DNA of 11,359 nt from contig NZ_CAKPXS010000052.1 in assembly GCF_934202235.1 (NCBI RefSeq), positions 1-11,359 of the forward strand, given 5' to 3'. A program made the position numbers and the translations under genes. The notes under the pieces are model-generated. The model had not been told where the DNA came from. It did no database searches and saw only the letters and a list, made by a program, of their open reading frames with translations. Positions within the stretch are counted from its first letter, which is position 1. Every line of letters starts with the position of its first letter. This document shows, piece by piece, positions 1 through 6,324 of the stretch. Origin of the DNA: an uncultured Limosilactobacillus sp. (GTDB taxonomy: Bacteria > Bacillota > Bacilli > Lactobacillales > Lactobacillaceae).

Positions 1-30
1 CCTCTTCTCCATAATAAATGAAAAAGACGA

Positions 31-54
31 ATTGTAGTTCCGTCGAACTACAAT
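31..54. repeat. Perfect 10-bp inverted repeat (hairpin)
   Basis: ATTGTAGTTC, a four-base loop CGTC, then GAACTACAAT form a perfect stem. Read on the minus strand the stem is followed by TCGTCTTTTTC, so it could act as a weak terminator for minus-strand transcripts that pass the main glnA terminator. On the plus strand no T-run follows. It could equally be a protein-binding dyad. No gene is visible between here and the glnA terminator. Confidence 0.5.
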
Positions 55-135
55 CCATCTACAGGTTAGTATGTTTTGTTGCCTTCAAATCCTCTGACTA
101 CCATTAAAAATCATTTGTAAAATTTATCTGCACGT

Positions 136-219
136 AACAAAAAAGCCGAGTAGCAATTAGCTAACAAACTCAATTTGATGTAAGTTTGTTGCACAAATGT
201 TGCAACGGCTTATTTTTTA
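136..219 (-). terminator. Bidirectional terminator downstream of glnA
   Basis: The outer stem pairs AAGCCG (143-148) with CGGCTT (206-211), extended by GCA (153-155) with TGC (201-203). An inner stem pairs AACAAACT (163-170) with AGTTTGTT (183-190). On the minus strand the stem ends in CGGCTTTTTTG; on the plus strand it is followed by a T-rich run (210-219). It lies about 55 bases past the glnA stop, so it is the natural end of the glnA transcript. A 12-base direct repeat, tagctaacaaac, occurs at 158-169 and again at 220-231 just outside the stem, giving an alternative partner for the inner stem. Confidence 0.75.
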
Positions 220-272
220 TAGCTAACAAACGCCGTCATATCAACAATAACGGGCAACACAAGAACTCAAAG

Positions 273-1616
273 TCAATACTGTGACATGTACTTTGTCCGT
301 TCCCAGTCAGAAACTTGCTGGCGGTAAGTGTCATACTCGCGAGTCTTGGCCTCATAGAAACTAGCGAAAAGGTGTTCTCCAAGGGCGTCACGGACGACTG
401 AATCAGCCTTCAGGTCTTTCAAAGCATTATGTAGGGTGTCTGGTAAGTTGTCGATTCCCTTTTCCTGACGTTCTTCTTCGCTCATTTGGTAAATGTTTTC
501 GTCGACGCTTGGCATTGGCGTCAGCTTGTTTGCCAAACCATCGAGACCAGCCGCGAGGATCGTTGCCGTTGCTAAGTACGGGTTAGCTGATGGGTCAACC
601 GATCGTAGTTCCAGACGAGTTCCCATCCCGCGGTCACTTGGGATCCGGACCAGTGGTGACCGGTTCGATGCTGACCAAGCGACGTAAACCGGGGCCTCAT
701 ATCCCGGAACCAAGCGCTTGTAGGAGTTAACGATCGGGTTGCAAACGGCCGTCAAGCTGCGGACGTGCTTCAGCAGGCCAGCCAGGAAGTGATAAGCAGT
801 GGCTGACAATTGCATTTTATCATCAGCATCATAAAAGGCATTCTTCCCTTGCTGGTCAAAGAGGGACATGTTCATGTGCATCCCTGAACCGTTGATCCCG
901 GACAGTGGTTTGGGCATGAAGGTAGCGTGGAGACCATGTTGTTTAGCAATCGTCTTGACGACAAACTTGAAGGTTTGAATATTGTCAGCTGCTTCCAGGG
1001 CATCCGCGTACTTAAAGTCGATTTCATGCTGGCCAGGGGCAACTTCGTGGTGGCTAGCCTCCACGCTAAAGCCCATCTTTTCCAGGATAAGGACAATGTC
1101 GCGACGACAATCCTCACCACTGTCAGCCGGTTCCATATCGAAATAGCTTTCCTGGTCATTGACGTCAAAAGTTGGTTCCCCATGTTCATCGGTCTTAAAG
1201 AGGAAGAATTCTGGTTCAGGCCCGATGTTGAAACTGGTAAAGCCAGCATCAGTCATCTTCTTAATTTGCTGCTTAAGGACATTCCGCGGGTCACCAGCAA
1301 ACGGCGTCCCGTCCGTCTTGTGAACGCTACAGATAACCCGTGCCACTTTGCCGTGCTCTGCCCCCCACGGGAATACTAACCAGGTTGAGTTGTCAGGATA
1401 GAGGTACATATCGCTTTCTTCAATCCGGACGAAACCATCGATTGAGGAGCCATCAAACATGATCTTGTTATCCAGCAACTTATCCAGTTGACTGACTGGG
1501 ATGTCAACGCTCTTCATCGTTCCTAACAAGTCTGAAAACATCAGCCGGAGGAAATGCACGTTTTCATCCTTGACCAGCTGGTGAACTTCACTCTTGGTAT
1601 ATACGTGTTTTGACAT
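273..1616 (-). CDS. glnA: Glutamine synthetase type I (GSI-alpha)
   Basis: This encodes glutamine synthetase, which joins ammonia to glutamate with ATP to make glutamine in the cytoplasm, as a dodecamer in this family. The 447-residue product is close to full length compared with Bacillus GlnA. Visible landmarks are FDGSSIDGF (54-62), the metal-binding GPEPEFF (132-138, with E134 and E136), SHHEVAPGQHEID (188-200), the NGSGMH loop, NRSPLVRIP and the RSVDPSANPYLA segment. Arg64 corresponds to the arginine that mediates glutamine feedback inhibition in B. subtilis GS. There is no adenylylation-site tyrosine motif, as expected for the alpha group. The C-terminus YMSQY matches Bacillus-type enzymes. 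I chose the ATG at 1616 over an in-frame ATG eight codons upstream because it is preceded by GAAGGGAAGG at 7-base spacing and family members start MSK/MAK. Unlike many Firmicutes, no glnR precedes it; miaA does. Confidence 0.97.
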   Translation of the reverse strand: MSKHVYTKSEVHQLVKDENVHFLRLMFSDLLGTMKSVDIPVSQLDKLLDNKIMFDGSSIDGFVRIEESDMYLYPDNSTWLVFPWGAEHGKVARVICSVHKTDGTPFAGDPRNVLKQQIKKMTDAGFTSFNIGPEPEFFLFKTDEHGEPTFDVNDQESYFDMEPADSGEDCRRDIVLILEKMGFSVEASHHEVAPGQHEIDFKYADALEAADNIQTFKFVVKTIAKQHGLHATFMPKPLSGINGSGMHMNMSLFDQQGKNAFYDADDKMQLSATAYHFLAGLLKHVRSLTAVCNPIVNSYKRLVPGYEAPVYVAWSASNRSPLVRIPSDRGMGTRLELRSVDPSANPYLATATILAAGLDGLANKLTPMPSVDENIYQMSEEERQEKGIDNLPDTLHNALKDLKADSVVRDALGEHLFASFYEAKTREYDTYRQQVSDWERTKYMSQY

Positions 1617-1654
1617 TATTGAACCTTCCCTTCGCAGCATTGTTCAATCATCAT
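1614..1654 (-). promoter_or_regulatory. glnA leader: 12-codon upstream ORF and ribosome-site hairpin
   Basis: On the minus strand an ATG at 1654 opens a 12-codon frame reading MMIEQCCEGKVQ, whose TAA (1618-1616) overlaps the glnA ATG as TAATG, a classic coupling arrangement. The same stretch contains a 7-bp inverted repeat, ATTGAAC (1648-1642) and GTTCAAT (1624-1618), whose 17-base loop holds most of the glnA ribosome-binding site. The frame has two glutamine codons. Its own ribosome site is poor (AAGTTGG directly before the ATG), so translation of the peptide is unproven. Confidence 0.3.
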
Positions 1655-1751
1655 CCAACTTACTATTCGTGTCTTATGACCAACAAGCTCCTAATTCAAT
1701 GCGAACAAGCCACTGGTTTGTCCGGCTGACTTGAACTATTCACTGCTATTG

Positions 1752-1780
1752 AGATTAGCAACATCGTTTTTAAAAGTCAA
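1752..1780 (-). promoter_or_regulatory. Sigma-A type promoter for glnA
   Basis: The minus strand reads TTGACT (1780-1775), a 17-base spacer, then TAATCT (1757-1752). Both boxes are near consensus for the main sigma factor. Initiation about 7 bases downstream gives a leader of roughly 130 nt before the glnA ATG. I see no match to the GlnR operator pattern TGTNA-N7-TNACA around the boxes. Confidence 0.7.
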
Positions 1781-1829
1781 TTGGCAACGGTAGTTTTGTT
1801 ACCAGTGCAGTTCGCAAGCGGTTGCAAGT

Positions 1830-2753
1830 TTACTTTGTTAACCACTCCCGGGCAAAATCTTCGATATCTTCAACGCTATCTTTACCGCTGACCAGGTCAA
1901 ACCAGTGCACCGGCAGCTTGTTACGGAACCAAGTGAGCTGGCGCTTGGCATAGTGACGTGAATCCAGCTTAACCTGGTTAATCGCCGTCGCCAGGTCACA
2001 TTCACCACGAAAATAAGGAAAGAGCTCACGGTAACCAATGCCCTTCCCTGATTGAAATTTTTCACCACCAGCGTCATAAAGCCACCGTGCTTCCTCAACG
2101 AGACCCGCGGCCACCATCTGGTCAACCCGCTGGTTAATCCGCTGGTAAAGAACGTGGCGGTCGGTATTCAACGCAATCAGCAAAAAGTCAGCAATGGGCT
2201 GACGTTCGGGTTGTTGCGAAAAGAGCTGACCAGTTGTCTGGATAACTTCTAACGCCCGGATCACCCGACGAACGTTATTCACCGGGATTTGCTGGGCAGC
2301 GACCGGGTCTTTTTGTGCTAGTTGTTGCCAAACCGTCCGCTTCCCCGCTTGCTGGGCAACCTCTTCCCAGCGTTGACGCAACTGGCGTGACTGTTCATCA
2401 AAGTGGTCACCCCCCAATGGTAAGTTATTAACGAGGGCTGAAACATAAAAGCCCGTTCCGCCAACGACCAGTGGGACATGCTGACGTTGCGTAATTTCGT
2501 TAATCTGGTTCCCTGCCAGCAACTGGAAGTCGGCTGCCGAGAACCGCTGGTCCACGTTACGAATATTGATCAGGTGGTGGGGAACCCCTGCCTGTTCTTC
2601 CGGCGTCACCTTGGCGGTTGCAATGTCCAAGTGGCGGTATACCTGCATGGAATCTCCTGAGATAACTTCACCATTGATCCTCTTCGCCAACCGGATGGAC
2701 AGTGCCGTTTTGCCAACCGCGGTCGGCCCCACAATTGCAATCACTTTTTTCAT
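1830..2753 (-). CDS. miaA: tRNA dimethylallyltransferase MiaA
   Basis: This transfers a dimethylallyl group to N6 of adenosine 37 in tRNAs that read UNN codons, improving anticodon-codon stability. The 307-residue protein is normal length. It begins with a P-loop, GPTAVGKT (9-16), followed by GDSMQVY (33-39) with the conserved Asp34, then the ATAKVTPEEQAGVPHHLI segment (45-62), GGTGFY (98-103), GKGIGYRE (236-243) and HYAKRQLTWFRN (267-278), all family hallmarks. The start is an ATG preceded by GCGGGTGAT, a modest ribosome site. It lies upstream of glnA on the same strand and diverges from the DUF3042 gene. No terminator is evident between miaA and the glnA promoter, so read-through into glnA is possible. 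Confidence 0.97.
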   Translation of the reverse strand: MKKVIAIVGPTAVGKTALSIRLAKRINGEVISGDSMQVYRHLDIATAKVTPEEQAGVPHHLINIRNVDQRFSAADFQLLAGNQINEITQRQHVPLVVGGTGFYVSALVNNLPLGGDHFDEQSRQLRQRWEEVAQQAGKRTVWQQLAQKDPVAAQQIPVNNVRRVIRALEVIQTTGQLFSQQPERQPIADFLLIALNTDRHVLYQRINQRVDQMVAAGLVEEARWLYDAGGEKFQSGKGIGYRELFPYFRGECDLATAINQVKLDSRHYAKRQLTWFRNKLPVHWFDLVSGKDSVEDIEDFAREWLTK

Positions 2754-2789
2754 CGTATCACCCGCTTTTAAAACATTTAACCGTTAACA

Positions 2790-2818
2790 TTGTAAAATTA
2801 ATCATAATCTATCATAAT
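2790..2818 (+). promoter_or_regulatory. Promoter of the DUF3042 gene in the miaA divergent region
   Basis: TTGTAA (2790-2795), a 17-base spacer and CATAAT (2813-2818) form a plausible main-sigma promoter 30 bases before the DUF3042 ATG. The spacer and -10 include a near-repeat ATCATAATCT/ATCATAATAT (2801-2820). The miaA promoter must lie in the same 94-base gap, but I could not pick it with confidence; TACAAT on the minus strand (2796-2791) is one candidate -10. Confidence 0.5.
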
Positions 2819-2847
2819 ATAGATAAAGACCAAAGGAGGTTATATCT

Positions 2848-3024
2848 ATGGGTAAATTTGCAAAGGGCTTTTTCCTGGGAACGTTTGCCACGCTGACTGC
2901 TGTTGCTAGTGGCGTGTTTGCCTTCCACCAAAATGTGATCAAGCCCGTTGAAGAACAAGAAGAACGCTTTGATGAAAACCGGCGGGCAGCCATCCGTAAG
3001 GGCCGGTCAGCTCACCAGGGCTAA
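2848..3024 (+). CDS. Small DUF3042 membrane protein
   Basis: This is a 58-residue protein beginning MGKFAKGFFLG and ending GRSAHQG. It has one hydrophobic segment (about residues 8-26), then an acidic stretch EEQEERFDENRR (35-46) and a basic tail. This layout, including the FAKG start and the SAHQG end, matches the DUF3042 family of short Firmicutes proteins, whose function is not known to me. Expression is well supported: a near-perfect ribosome site AAAGGAGGT (2832-2840) sits 7 bases from the ATG, with a promoter upstream and a strong terminator downstream. It is likely a single-pass membrane protein with its charged tail in the cytoplasm or at the membrane surface; topology is inference. 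It is transcribed away from miaA. Confidence 0.9.
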   Translation: MGKFAKGFFLGTFATLTAVASGVFAFHQNVIKPVEEQEERFDENRRAAIRKGRSAHQG

Positions 3025-3050
3025 AGCTTAAACTAACATTACAACCAGCG

Positions 3051-3078
3051 GGCACTGTCACATCGTTGTGATAGTGTC
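3051..3078. repeat. Hairpin after the DUF3042 gene
   Basis: GGCACTGTCACA, loop TCGT, then TGTGATAGTGTC form a 12-bp stem with two G-U pairs. It is not followed by a T-run on the plus strand. It lies in the 3' untranslated stretch of the DUF3042 transcript, just before the terminator, and may protect the transcript end or be a decayed terminator. Confidence 0.5.
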
Positions 3079-3090
3079 TCATAAACAAGA

Positions 3091-3137
3091 AAAGATCTCT
3101 AGTATTCGGCAGACGAACGCTAGAGATCTTTATTTTT
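3091..3137. terminator. Bidirectional terminator between DUF3042 gene and rhodanese gene
   Basis: AAAGATCTCTAG (3091-3102) pairs perfectly with CTAGAGATCTTT (3120-3131), and the stem extends inward through TTCG/CGAA. On the plus strand it is followed by ATTTTT; on the minus strand by TCTTGTTT after the TTT of the stem. It sits between two converging genes and should end both transcripts. Confidence 0.85.
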
Positions 3138-3147
3138 ACCCCACTGA

Positions 3148-3570
3148 TTAGTCGGCGTACTTATCCTTCTTGGTTTTACCCTGCCAGTTCAGGAAACCAC
3201 CATTCAAGATGTAAAGCTTTTGGAAGCCCTTCTTTGAGAGAAATTTTGCTGCCTGGGCGGAAACCGAAGTACCGGCATCATACAGGTAAACCGGCAGGTC
3301 AGGCCGAATTTCGCCATACTGTTGGCGCAAGAAAGCGTATGGCAAGCTCCGTGCTCCCAGAATATGGCCCTTCTTGAAGTCAGCAGCTGATCGCACGTCG
3401 ATCACCTGTGCCTTGCGCATTCCCGCTTGAAATTCCTCTTCATCAAGCACCGTTGCGTAGTGGTGCATCCGGTAACGGTTAACCGCCCAGGTGACAGCCC
3501 ACACAATGGCAAAAGCGATGATAATCCAACAAATATTTGTAATAACGCTAGTGACTGATCCTAAAACCAA
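3148..3570 (-). CDS. Membrane-anchored rhodanese-like protein lacking the catalytic cysteine
   Basis: The 140-residue product has one N-terminal membrane segment (about residues 10-31) and a single rhodanese domain (about 38-132), seen in VIDVRSAADFKKGHI (56-70), GARSLPYAFL and NGGFLNWQGK (123-132). The active-site loop, normally CxxGxR after a VYxYC strand, reads VYLYDAGTSVS (94-104), so Asp98 replaces the sulfur-carrying cysteine and the only cysteine is in the membrane segment. It should therefore not act as a sulfurtransferase; a binding or regulatory role is inference. The start is TTG, chosen because of a good ribosome site. It follows glcK by 21 bases and is the last gene of the cluster. 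Confidence 0.9.
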   Translation of the reverse strand: MVLGSVTSVITNICWIIIAFAIVWAVTWAVNRYRMHHYATVLDEEEFQAGMRKAQVIDVRSAADFKKGHILGARSLPYAFLRQQYGEIRPDLPVYLYDAGTSVSAQAAKFLSKKGFQKLYILNGGFLNWQGKTKKDKYAD

Positions 3571-3578
3571 TGTCTCTT

Positions 3579-3584
3579 TCCTCC
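3579..3584 (-). promoter_or_regulatory. Ribosome-binding site that fixes the TTG start of the rhodanese-like gene
   Basis: The minus strand reads GGAGGA, eight bases before the TTG at 3570. No ATG or GTG in frame is as well placed, so TTG is the likely start. The site lies in the short gap after the glcK stop. Confidence 0.7.
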
Positions 3585-3591
3585 ATCTTGT

Positions 3592-4554
3592 TTAAATAAA
3601 TTTTCTTGCCAGCGATGCCGCACCAATAACTCCGGCATCATTGCCTAGTTTAGCTAACTTCAGCTGAGTCGATGTCCGAACGGTTGGGAAGGCGTACTTC
3701 AAAAATGACTTCTTTACCCGGTCTAGTAAAAACTCACCTGCCGCAGAAACCCCGCCACCGATAACGAGGTATTGGGGGTTCAAAATATTGGAAACGTTGG
3801 CACAGGCAATTCCCAGGTAACGACAAACGTCGTCAACCACCATGTTGGCCAGGTAATCATGTTCCTTGGCCAGGTCAAAGACGGCCTTGGCGGTGACCTG
3901 ATCACCGTTGTCAATCATCGCCTTCAACTGGCTATCGCCTTCGTATTGTTCCGCTTTGTCTTCAGCGACGTGAACAATCCCGGTGGCAGAAGCATACTGC
4001 TCTAGACAGCCATGATTACCACACGTACACAGGTAACCGTTTGGTTCCACGTTAATGTGGCCAATTTCACCACCAGCGCCGCCGAAACCGTGAACCATTT
4101 CCCCGTTAGTGATGACACCACCACCAACACCGGTTCCCAGCGTGATAAAGGCAACGTCATCACCTTCGTCGCCGGCACCCCTCCATTGTTCACCAAGGGC
4201 CGCCACGTTGGCATCATTGTCCAGTGAGAACGGTAAGCCTGTTCCCTTTTCAATCTGTTCTTTAACCGGTTGAAGAGTCTTCCAGCCAAGGTTGTAAGCG
4301 CCGATGACGGTCCCCTTTTGACGGTCAACTGTCCCGGGTGTCCCCATACCAATGCCGATAAAGTCTTCCCGCCGCATTTTGTAGAGGTCAATGTGGTGGT
4401 TGATCGATTCAATAATGTCTGGAACGATGTGTGAACCGTCATCTAAGACGTTGGTCCGCACCGACCACTTCTGTTGAATTTCACCCTCAGCTGTGAGAAT
4501 AGCAAACTTAATAGTTGTCCCGCCAAGGTCAACCCCAATTAACTTTTTGCCCAT
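3592..4554 (-). CDS. glcK: Glucokinase, ROK family
   Basis: This phosphorylates glucose to glucose 6-phosphate with ATP in the cytoplasm, for sugar that enters without the phosphotransferase system. The 320-residue protein has the ROK features: ATP-binding GVDLGGTTIK (7-16), GMGTPGTVD (69-77), DNDAN (112-116) with the catalytic Asp114, GTGVGGG (140-146), the sugar and zinc region GGEIGH (161-166) followed by CTCGNHGCLEQ (176-186) with zinc ligands His166, Cys176, Cys178 and Cys183, and IGGGVS (265-270). The ATG is preceded by AAGGGG at a longish spacing, and the first 26 bases overlap the end of yqgQ, which points to coupled translation. The gene order matches the yqgP-yqgQ-glcK order of B. 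subtilis. Confidence 0.96.
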   Translation of the reverse strand: MGKKLIGVDLGGTTIKFAILTAEGEIQQKWSVRTNVLDDGSHIVPDIIESINHHIDLYKMRREDFIGIGMGTPGTVDRQKGTVIGAYNLGWKTLQPVKEQIEKGTGLPFSLDNDANVAALGEQWRGAGDEGDDVAFITLGTGVGGGVITNGEMVHGFGGAGGEIGHINVEPNGYLCTCGNHGCLEQYASATGIVHVAEDKAEQYEGDSQLKAMIDNGDQVTAKAVFDLAKEHDYLANMVVDDVCRYLGIACANVSNILNPQYLVIGGGVSAAGEFLLDRVKKSFLKYAFPTVRTSTQLKLAKLGNDAGVIGAASLARKFI

Positions 4555-4804
4555 AATTCAAATTACCCCTTCTGTGCTTTTTTCTGTCGGCTACTTCCTG
4601 CCGGTGGTGCTCAGCCCGCAAAACCACCTTTGCTTGTAGGTAGGTCGGCTGGTCAATCACCCCCGCTTGCGCTAGGTGGTCGACCTCTAGCGCGGCCAGC
4701 TCAATGTCATACAAGCGTCGACCAACGTAGATGTACACATCAAACTTTTTCAGTAATTGCAAAACATCATAATAAGTCCGCAAATGCTGATTATTATCGA
4801 TCAT
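4529..4804 (-). CDS. yqgQ: YqgQ family protein (DUF910)
   Basis: This is a 91-residue cytoplasmic protein with no membrane segment. The segment YYDVLQLLKKFDVYIYVGRR (11-30) and the helical stretch ALEVDHLAQAGVIDQPTYLQ (38-57) match the YqgQ family, which is known mainly by its constant place between the rhomboid and glucokinase genes; its biochemical role is unknown to me. A basic tail (about residues 74-91) makes it somewhat longer than the roughly 70-residue B. subtilis homologue, and this tail is where the gene overlaps glcK. Its ATG overlaps the stop of gluP by one base (TAATG), so the two are probably coupled. No stand-alone promoter is visible. Confidence 0.88.
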   Translation of the reverse strand: MIDNNQHLRTYYDVLQLLKKFDVYIYVGRRLYDIELAALEVDHLAQAGVIDQPTYLQAKVVLRAEHHRQEVADRKKHRRGNLNYGQKVNWG

Positions 4805-5463
4805 TATTGCAACCCCATTCTGGCAGCTAAGCCGATGATTATAACTAATATAATGCCACTGAGAAAACGCTTAATCAAGCCTATTTTTCCAACTCGTGGT
4901 GCCCCGATGACCGACGCCGTTAGAAAGCCAGCTAATAGTCCACCAAGGTGTCCTGCCAAATCCACCCCGGGCATAAAAACATCAACTATCAGGTTAAACA
5001 CTACTAGGATAATAAACTGCCGCCCGACTGCGCGCAGTGCAGGGTTATCCCGAAAAATAATTCCCAACATGATAAAAGCACCAAAGAGGCCAAAAATACC
5101 CGTGCTGGCCCCCGCACCAACTATATTGGGCGACGTTACGATACTCAGCAAATTACCATAAATAGTGCTGATCAGAAAAATCACAGCTACCCGCCAGTGA
5201 CCAAGCAAGGCTTCATCATAAAACCCAATAAAATAAAGGGTCAGGCAGTTGATCAACAGGTGACTAAAGCCAATATGCAAGAAGCCAGCAGCGAGTAACC
5301 GCCAGTACTGGCCAGCACGAACTAGTGTCCCGTTATTGGCCCCAAACGACAGTAACACCCTGGTGTCGGTGGAACCACCAGCTAAGGTCATGAGGACAAA
5401 AGTGATCACACAGGCAGCGATAATAAATGTCGTTACCGGTGCTTTCCGCCAGGAAAAGTTCAT
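4804..5463 (-). CDS. gluP: Rhomboid family intramembrane serine protease
   Basis: This is an integral membrane protease predicted to cut substrates within the bilayer. The 219-residue protein has about six hydrophobic segments and the rhomboid landmarks: WRLLAAGFLHIGFSHLLIN (54-72), GASTGIFGLFGA (118-129) with catalytic Ser120, and GHLGG (171-175) with His172. The serine loop reads GAST rather than GASG, a variation I believe is common in lactobacilli. It lacks the large N-terminal cytosolic domain of B. subtilis YqgP/GluP, so it is a minimal core rhomboid. The start overlaps the yqgN stop by four bases (ATGA), which signals coupling. Substrates cannot be inferred here. Confidence 0.93.
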   Translation of the reverse strand: MNFSWRKAPVTTFIIAACVITFVLMTLAGGSTDTRVLLSFGANNGTLVRAGQYWRLLAAGFLHIGFSHLLINCLTLYFIGFYDEALLGHWRVAVIFLISTIYGNLLSIVTSPNIVGAGASTGIFGLFGAFIMLGIIFRDNPALRAVGRQFIILVVFNLIVDVFMPGVDLAGHLGGLLAGFLTASVIGAPRVGKIGLIKRFLSGIILVIIIGLAARMGLQ

Positions 5464-6017
5464 TGGTGATCACCAACCACCAGCACCCGGTCAACCCGTT
5501 GATCATGGGGTTCACTCTGCCACTCGTCTTCTGCTGCCAACTGCGGGCGCAGCGCCAGCGAGACTGTTGGCTGCTGAAAACTGGCTAGACAGGTGTCGTA
5601 AAAGCCGCCACCAAAGCCCAGCCGTTTGCCGGACTTGGTAAAAGCTACGCCGGGAACCACCATTAAATCAACTTGGTCGAGGCTGACAACCTCATCGCCG
5701 ACCGGCTCGAGTACCCCAAAGGTACTCTGGTGAAACTGGGTTTGCTCGGTTAACCGGACAAATTCCATTTGCCGCTTACCAGTGACCCGGGGCACAACCA
5801 CTTCTTTGCCCTTATGTTGGGCATGAATAATTAGTGGCTGGGTATCAAGCTCAAACGACATGCTCAATGTCGTCGCGATCACCTTAGCACTGGTCCATTC
5901 TGGCAGAATGTATAGTTGTTCGCGGAGCGCGGCTTCCTGCTTCTTCTTAGTTTGTAAATCCATTTGCCGTAAGCGAGAAATAAACGCCTGCCGCAATTCT
6001 TTTTTCGAATAGGTCAT
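5460..6017 (-). CDS. yqgN: 5-formyltetrahydrofolate cyclo-ligase
   Basis: This converts 5-formyltetrahydrofolate to 5,10-methenyltetrahydrofolate with ATP, returning a dead-end folate to one-carbon metabolism. The 185-residue length is normal. The family signature is present: basic N-terminal helix (KKELRQAFISRLRQM, 5-19), LMVVPGVAF (118-126), the nucleotide and substrate loop KRLGFGGGFYD (131-141) and EPHDQRVD (169-176). The ATG at 6017 follows a strong GGAGG at 7-base spacing. It is the first gene of the tightly overlapped run yqgN-gluP-yqgQ-glcK. The B. subtilis gene of the same neighbourhood is yqgN. Confidence 0.95.
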   Translation of the reverse strand: MTYSKKELRQAFISRLRQMDLQTKKKQEAALREQLYILPEWTSAKVIATTLSMSFELDTQPLIIHAQHKGKEVVVPRVTGKRQMEFVRLTEQTQFHQSTFGVLEPVGDEVVSLDQVDLMVVPGVAFTKSGKRLGFGGGFYDTCLASFQQPTVSLALRPQLAAEDEWQSEPHDQRVDRVLVVGDHQ

Positions 6018-6050
6018 TGTGATTCCTCCCCATCATTAACAGACAAAAGA

Positions 6051-6086
6051 AGCCGCTTAGCAATTCCAACGAATTGCCAAACGGCT
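6051..6086 (-). terminator. Terminator-like hairpin between rpmG and yqgN
   Basis: AGCCGCTTAGCAATTC, loop CAAC and GAATTGCCAAACGGCT form a 16-position stem with two mismatches. On the minus strand the stem is followed by TCTTTTGTC, a short T-rich tail. It lies 31 bases after the rpmG stop and ends 20 bases before the yqgN ribosome site, leaving no room for a promoter in between. It is either a partial terminator that lets some transcripts through to yqgN, or an RNA processing site. Confidence 0.6.
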
Positions 6087-6116
6087 CTCTGGTTGTCCCC
6101 AACCGTTGGTAACCAA

Positions 6117-6266
6117 TTACTTGGTTTCGCGGTGCAGGGTCACCTTACGCTCACGTGGGCAGTACTTGTTCAGTTCGAGCCGGTCAGGATTGTGACGACG
6201 GTTCTTGCTAGTCAAGTAAGTCCGTTCGTGGCATGAAGTGCACTCTAGAGTAATGTTCACACGCAT
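6117..6266 (-). CDS. rpmG: 50S ribosomal protein L33
   Basis: This is a 49-residue ribosomal protein of the large subunit. The sequence MRVNITLECTSC at the start and LNKYCPRERKVTLHRETK at the end are typical of L33. It retains CTSC (9-12) and one cysteine in YCPRERK; the fourth zinc ligand is replaced by glutamate, so it is between the zinc-ribbon and cysteine-free forms. I chose the ATG at 6266, preceded by GGAGG at 8-base spacing, rather than an upstream in-frame ATG that would add 29 residues not found in the family. It has its own promoter overlapping the end of pbp2B. Confidence 0.95.
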   Translation of the reverse strand: MRVNITLECTSCHERTYLTSKNRRHNPDRLELNKYCPRERKVTLHRETK

Positions 6267-6300
6267 GGTTGCAACCTCCAAACTTTCATAAATTGATAAT

Positions 6301-6314
6301 GCTTTTCGAAAAGC
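6301..6314. repeat. Perfect 14-bp palindrome in the rpmG leader
   Basis: GCTTTTCGAAAAGC is its own reverse complement. It lies about 10 bases downstream of the rpmG -10 box, in the first part of the transcript. It could be a DNA operator or a small 5' hairpin. It does not resemble the Zur operator core known for alternative L33 genes. Confidence 0.5.
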
Positions 6315-6324
6315 TAGCCTGTTT

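Noticed and set aside
80..104. Possible tRNA 3' end (CTTCAAATCCTCTGACTACCA)
   Set aside because: It resembles a T-loop followed by an acceptor end, but the flanking bases do not form a T-stem and no other tRNA arms are found upstream.
927..1379. 150-codon open frame on the plus strand inside glnA
   Set aside because: It lies fully antisense to a well-conserved gene, has no family features and no suitable ribosome site; it is a shadow frame.
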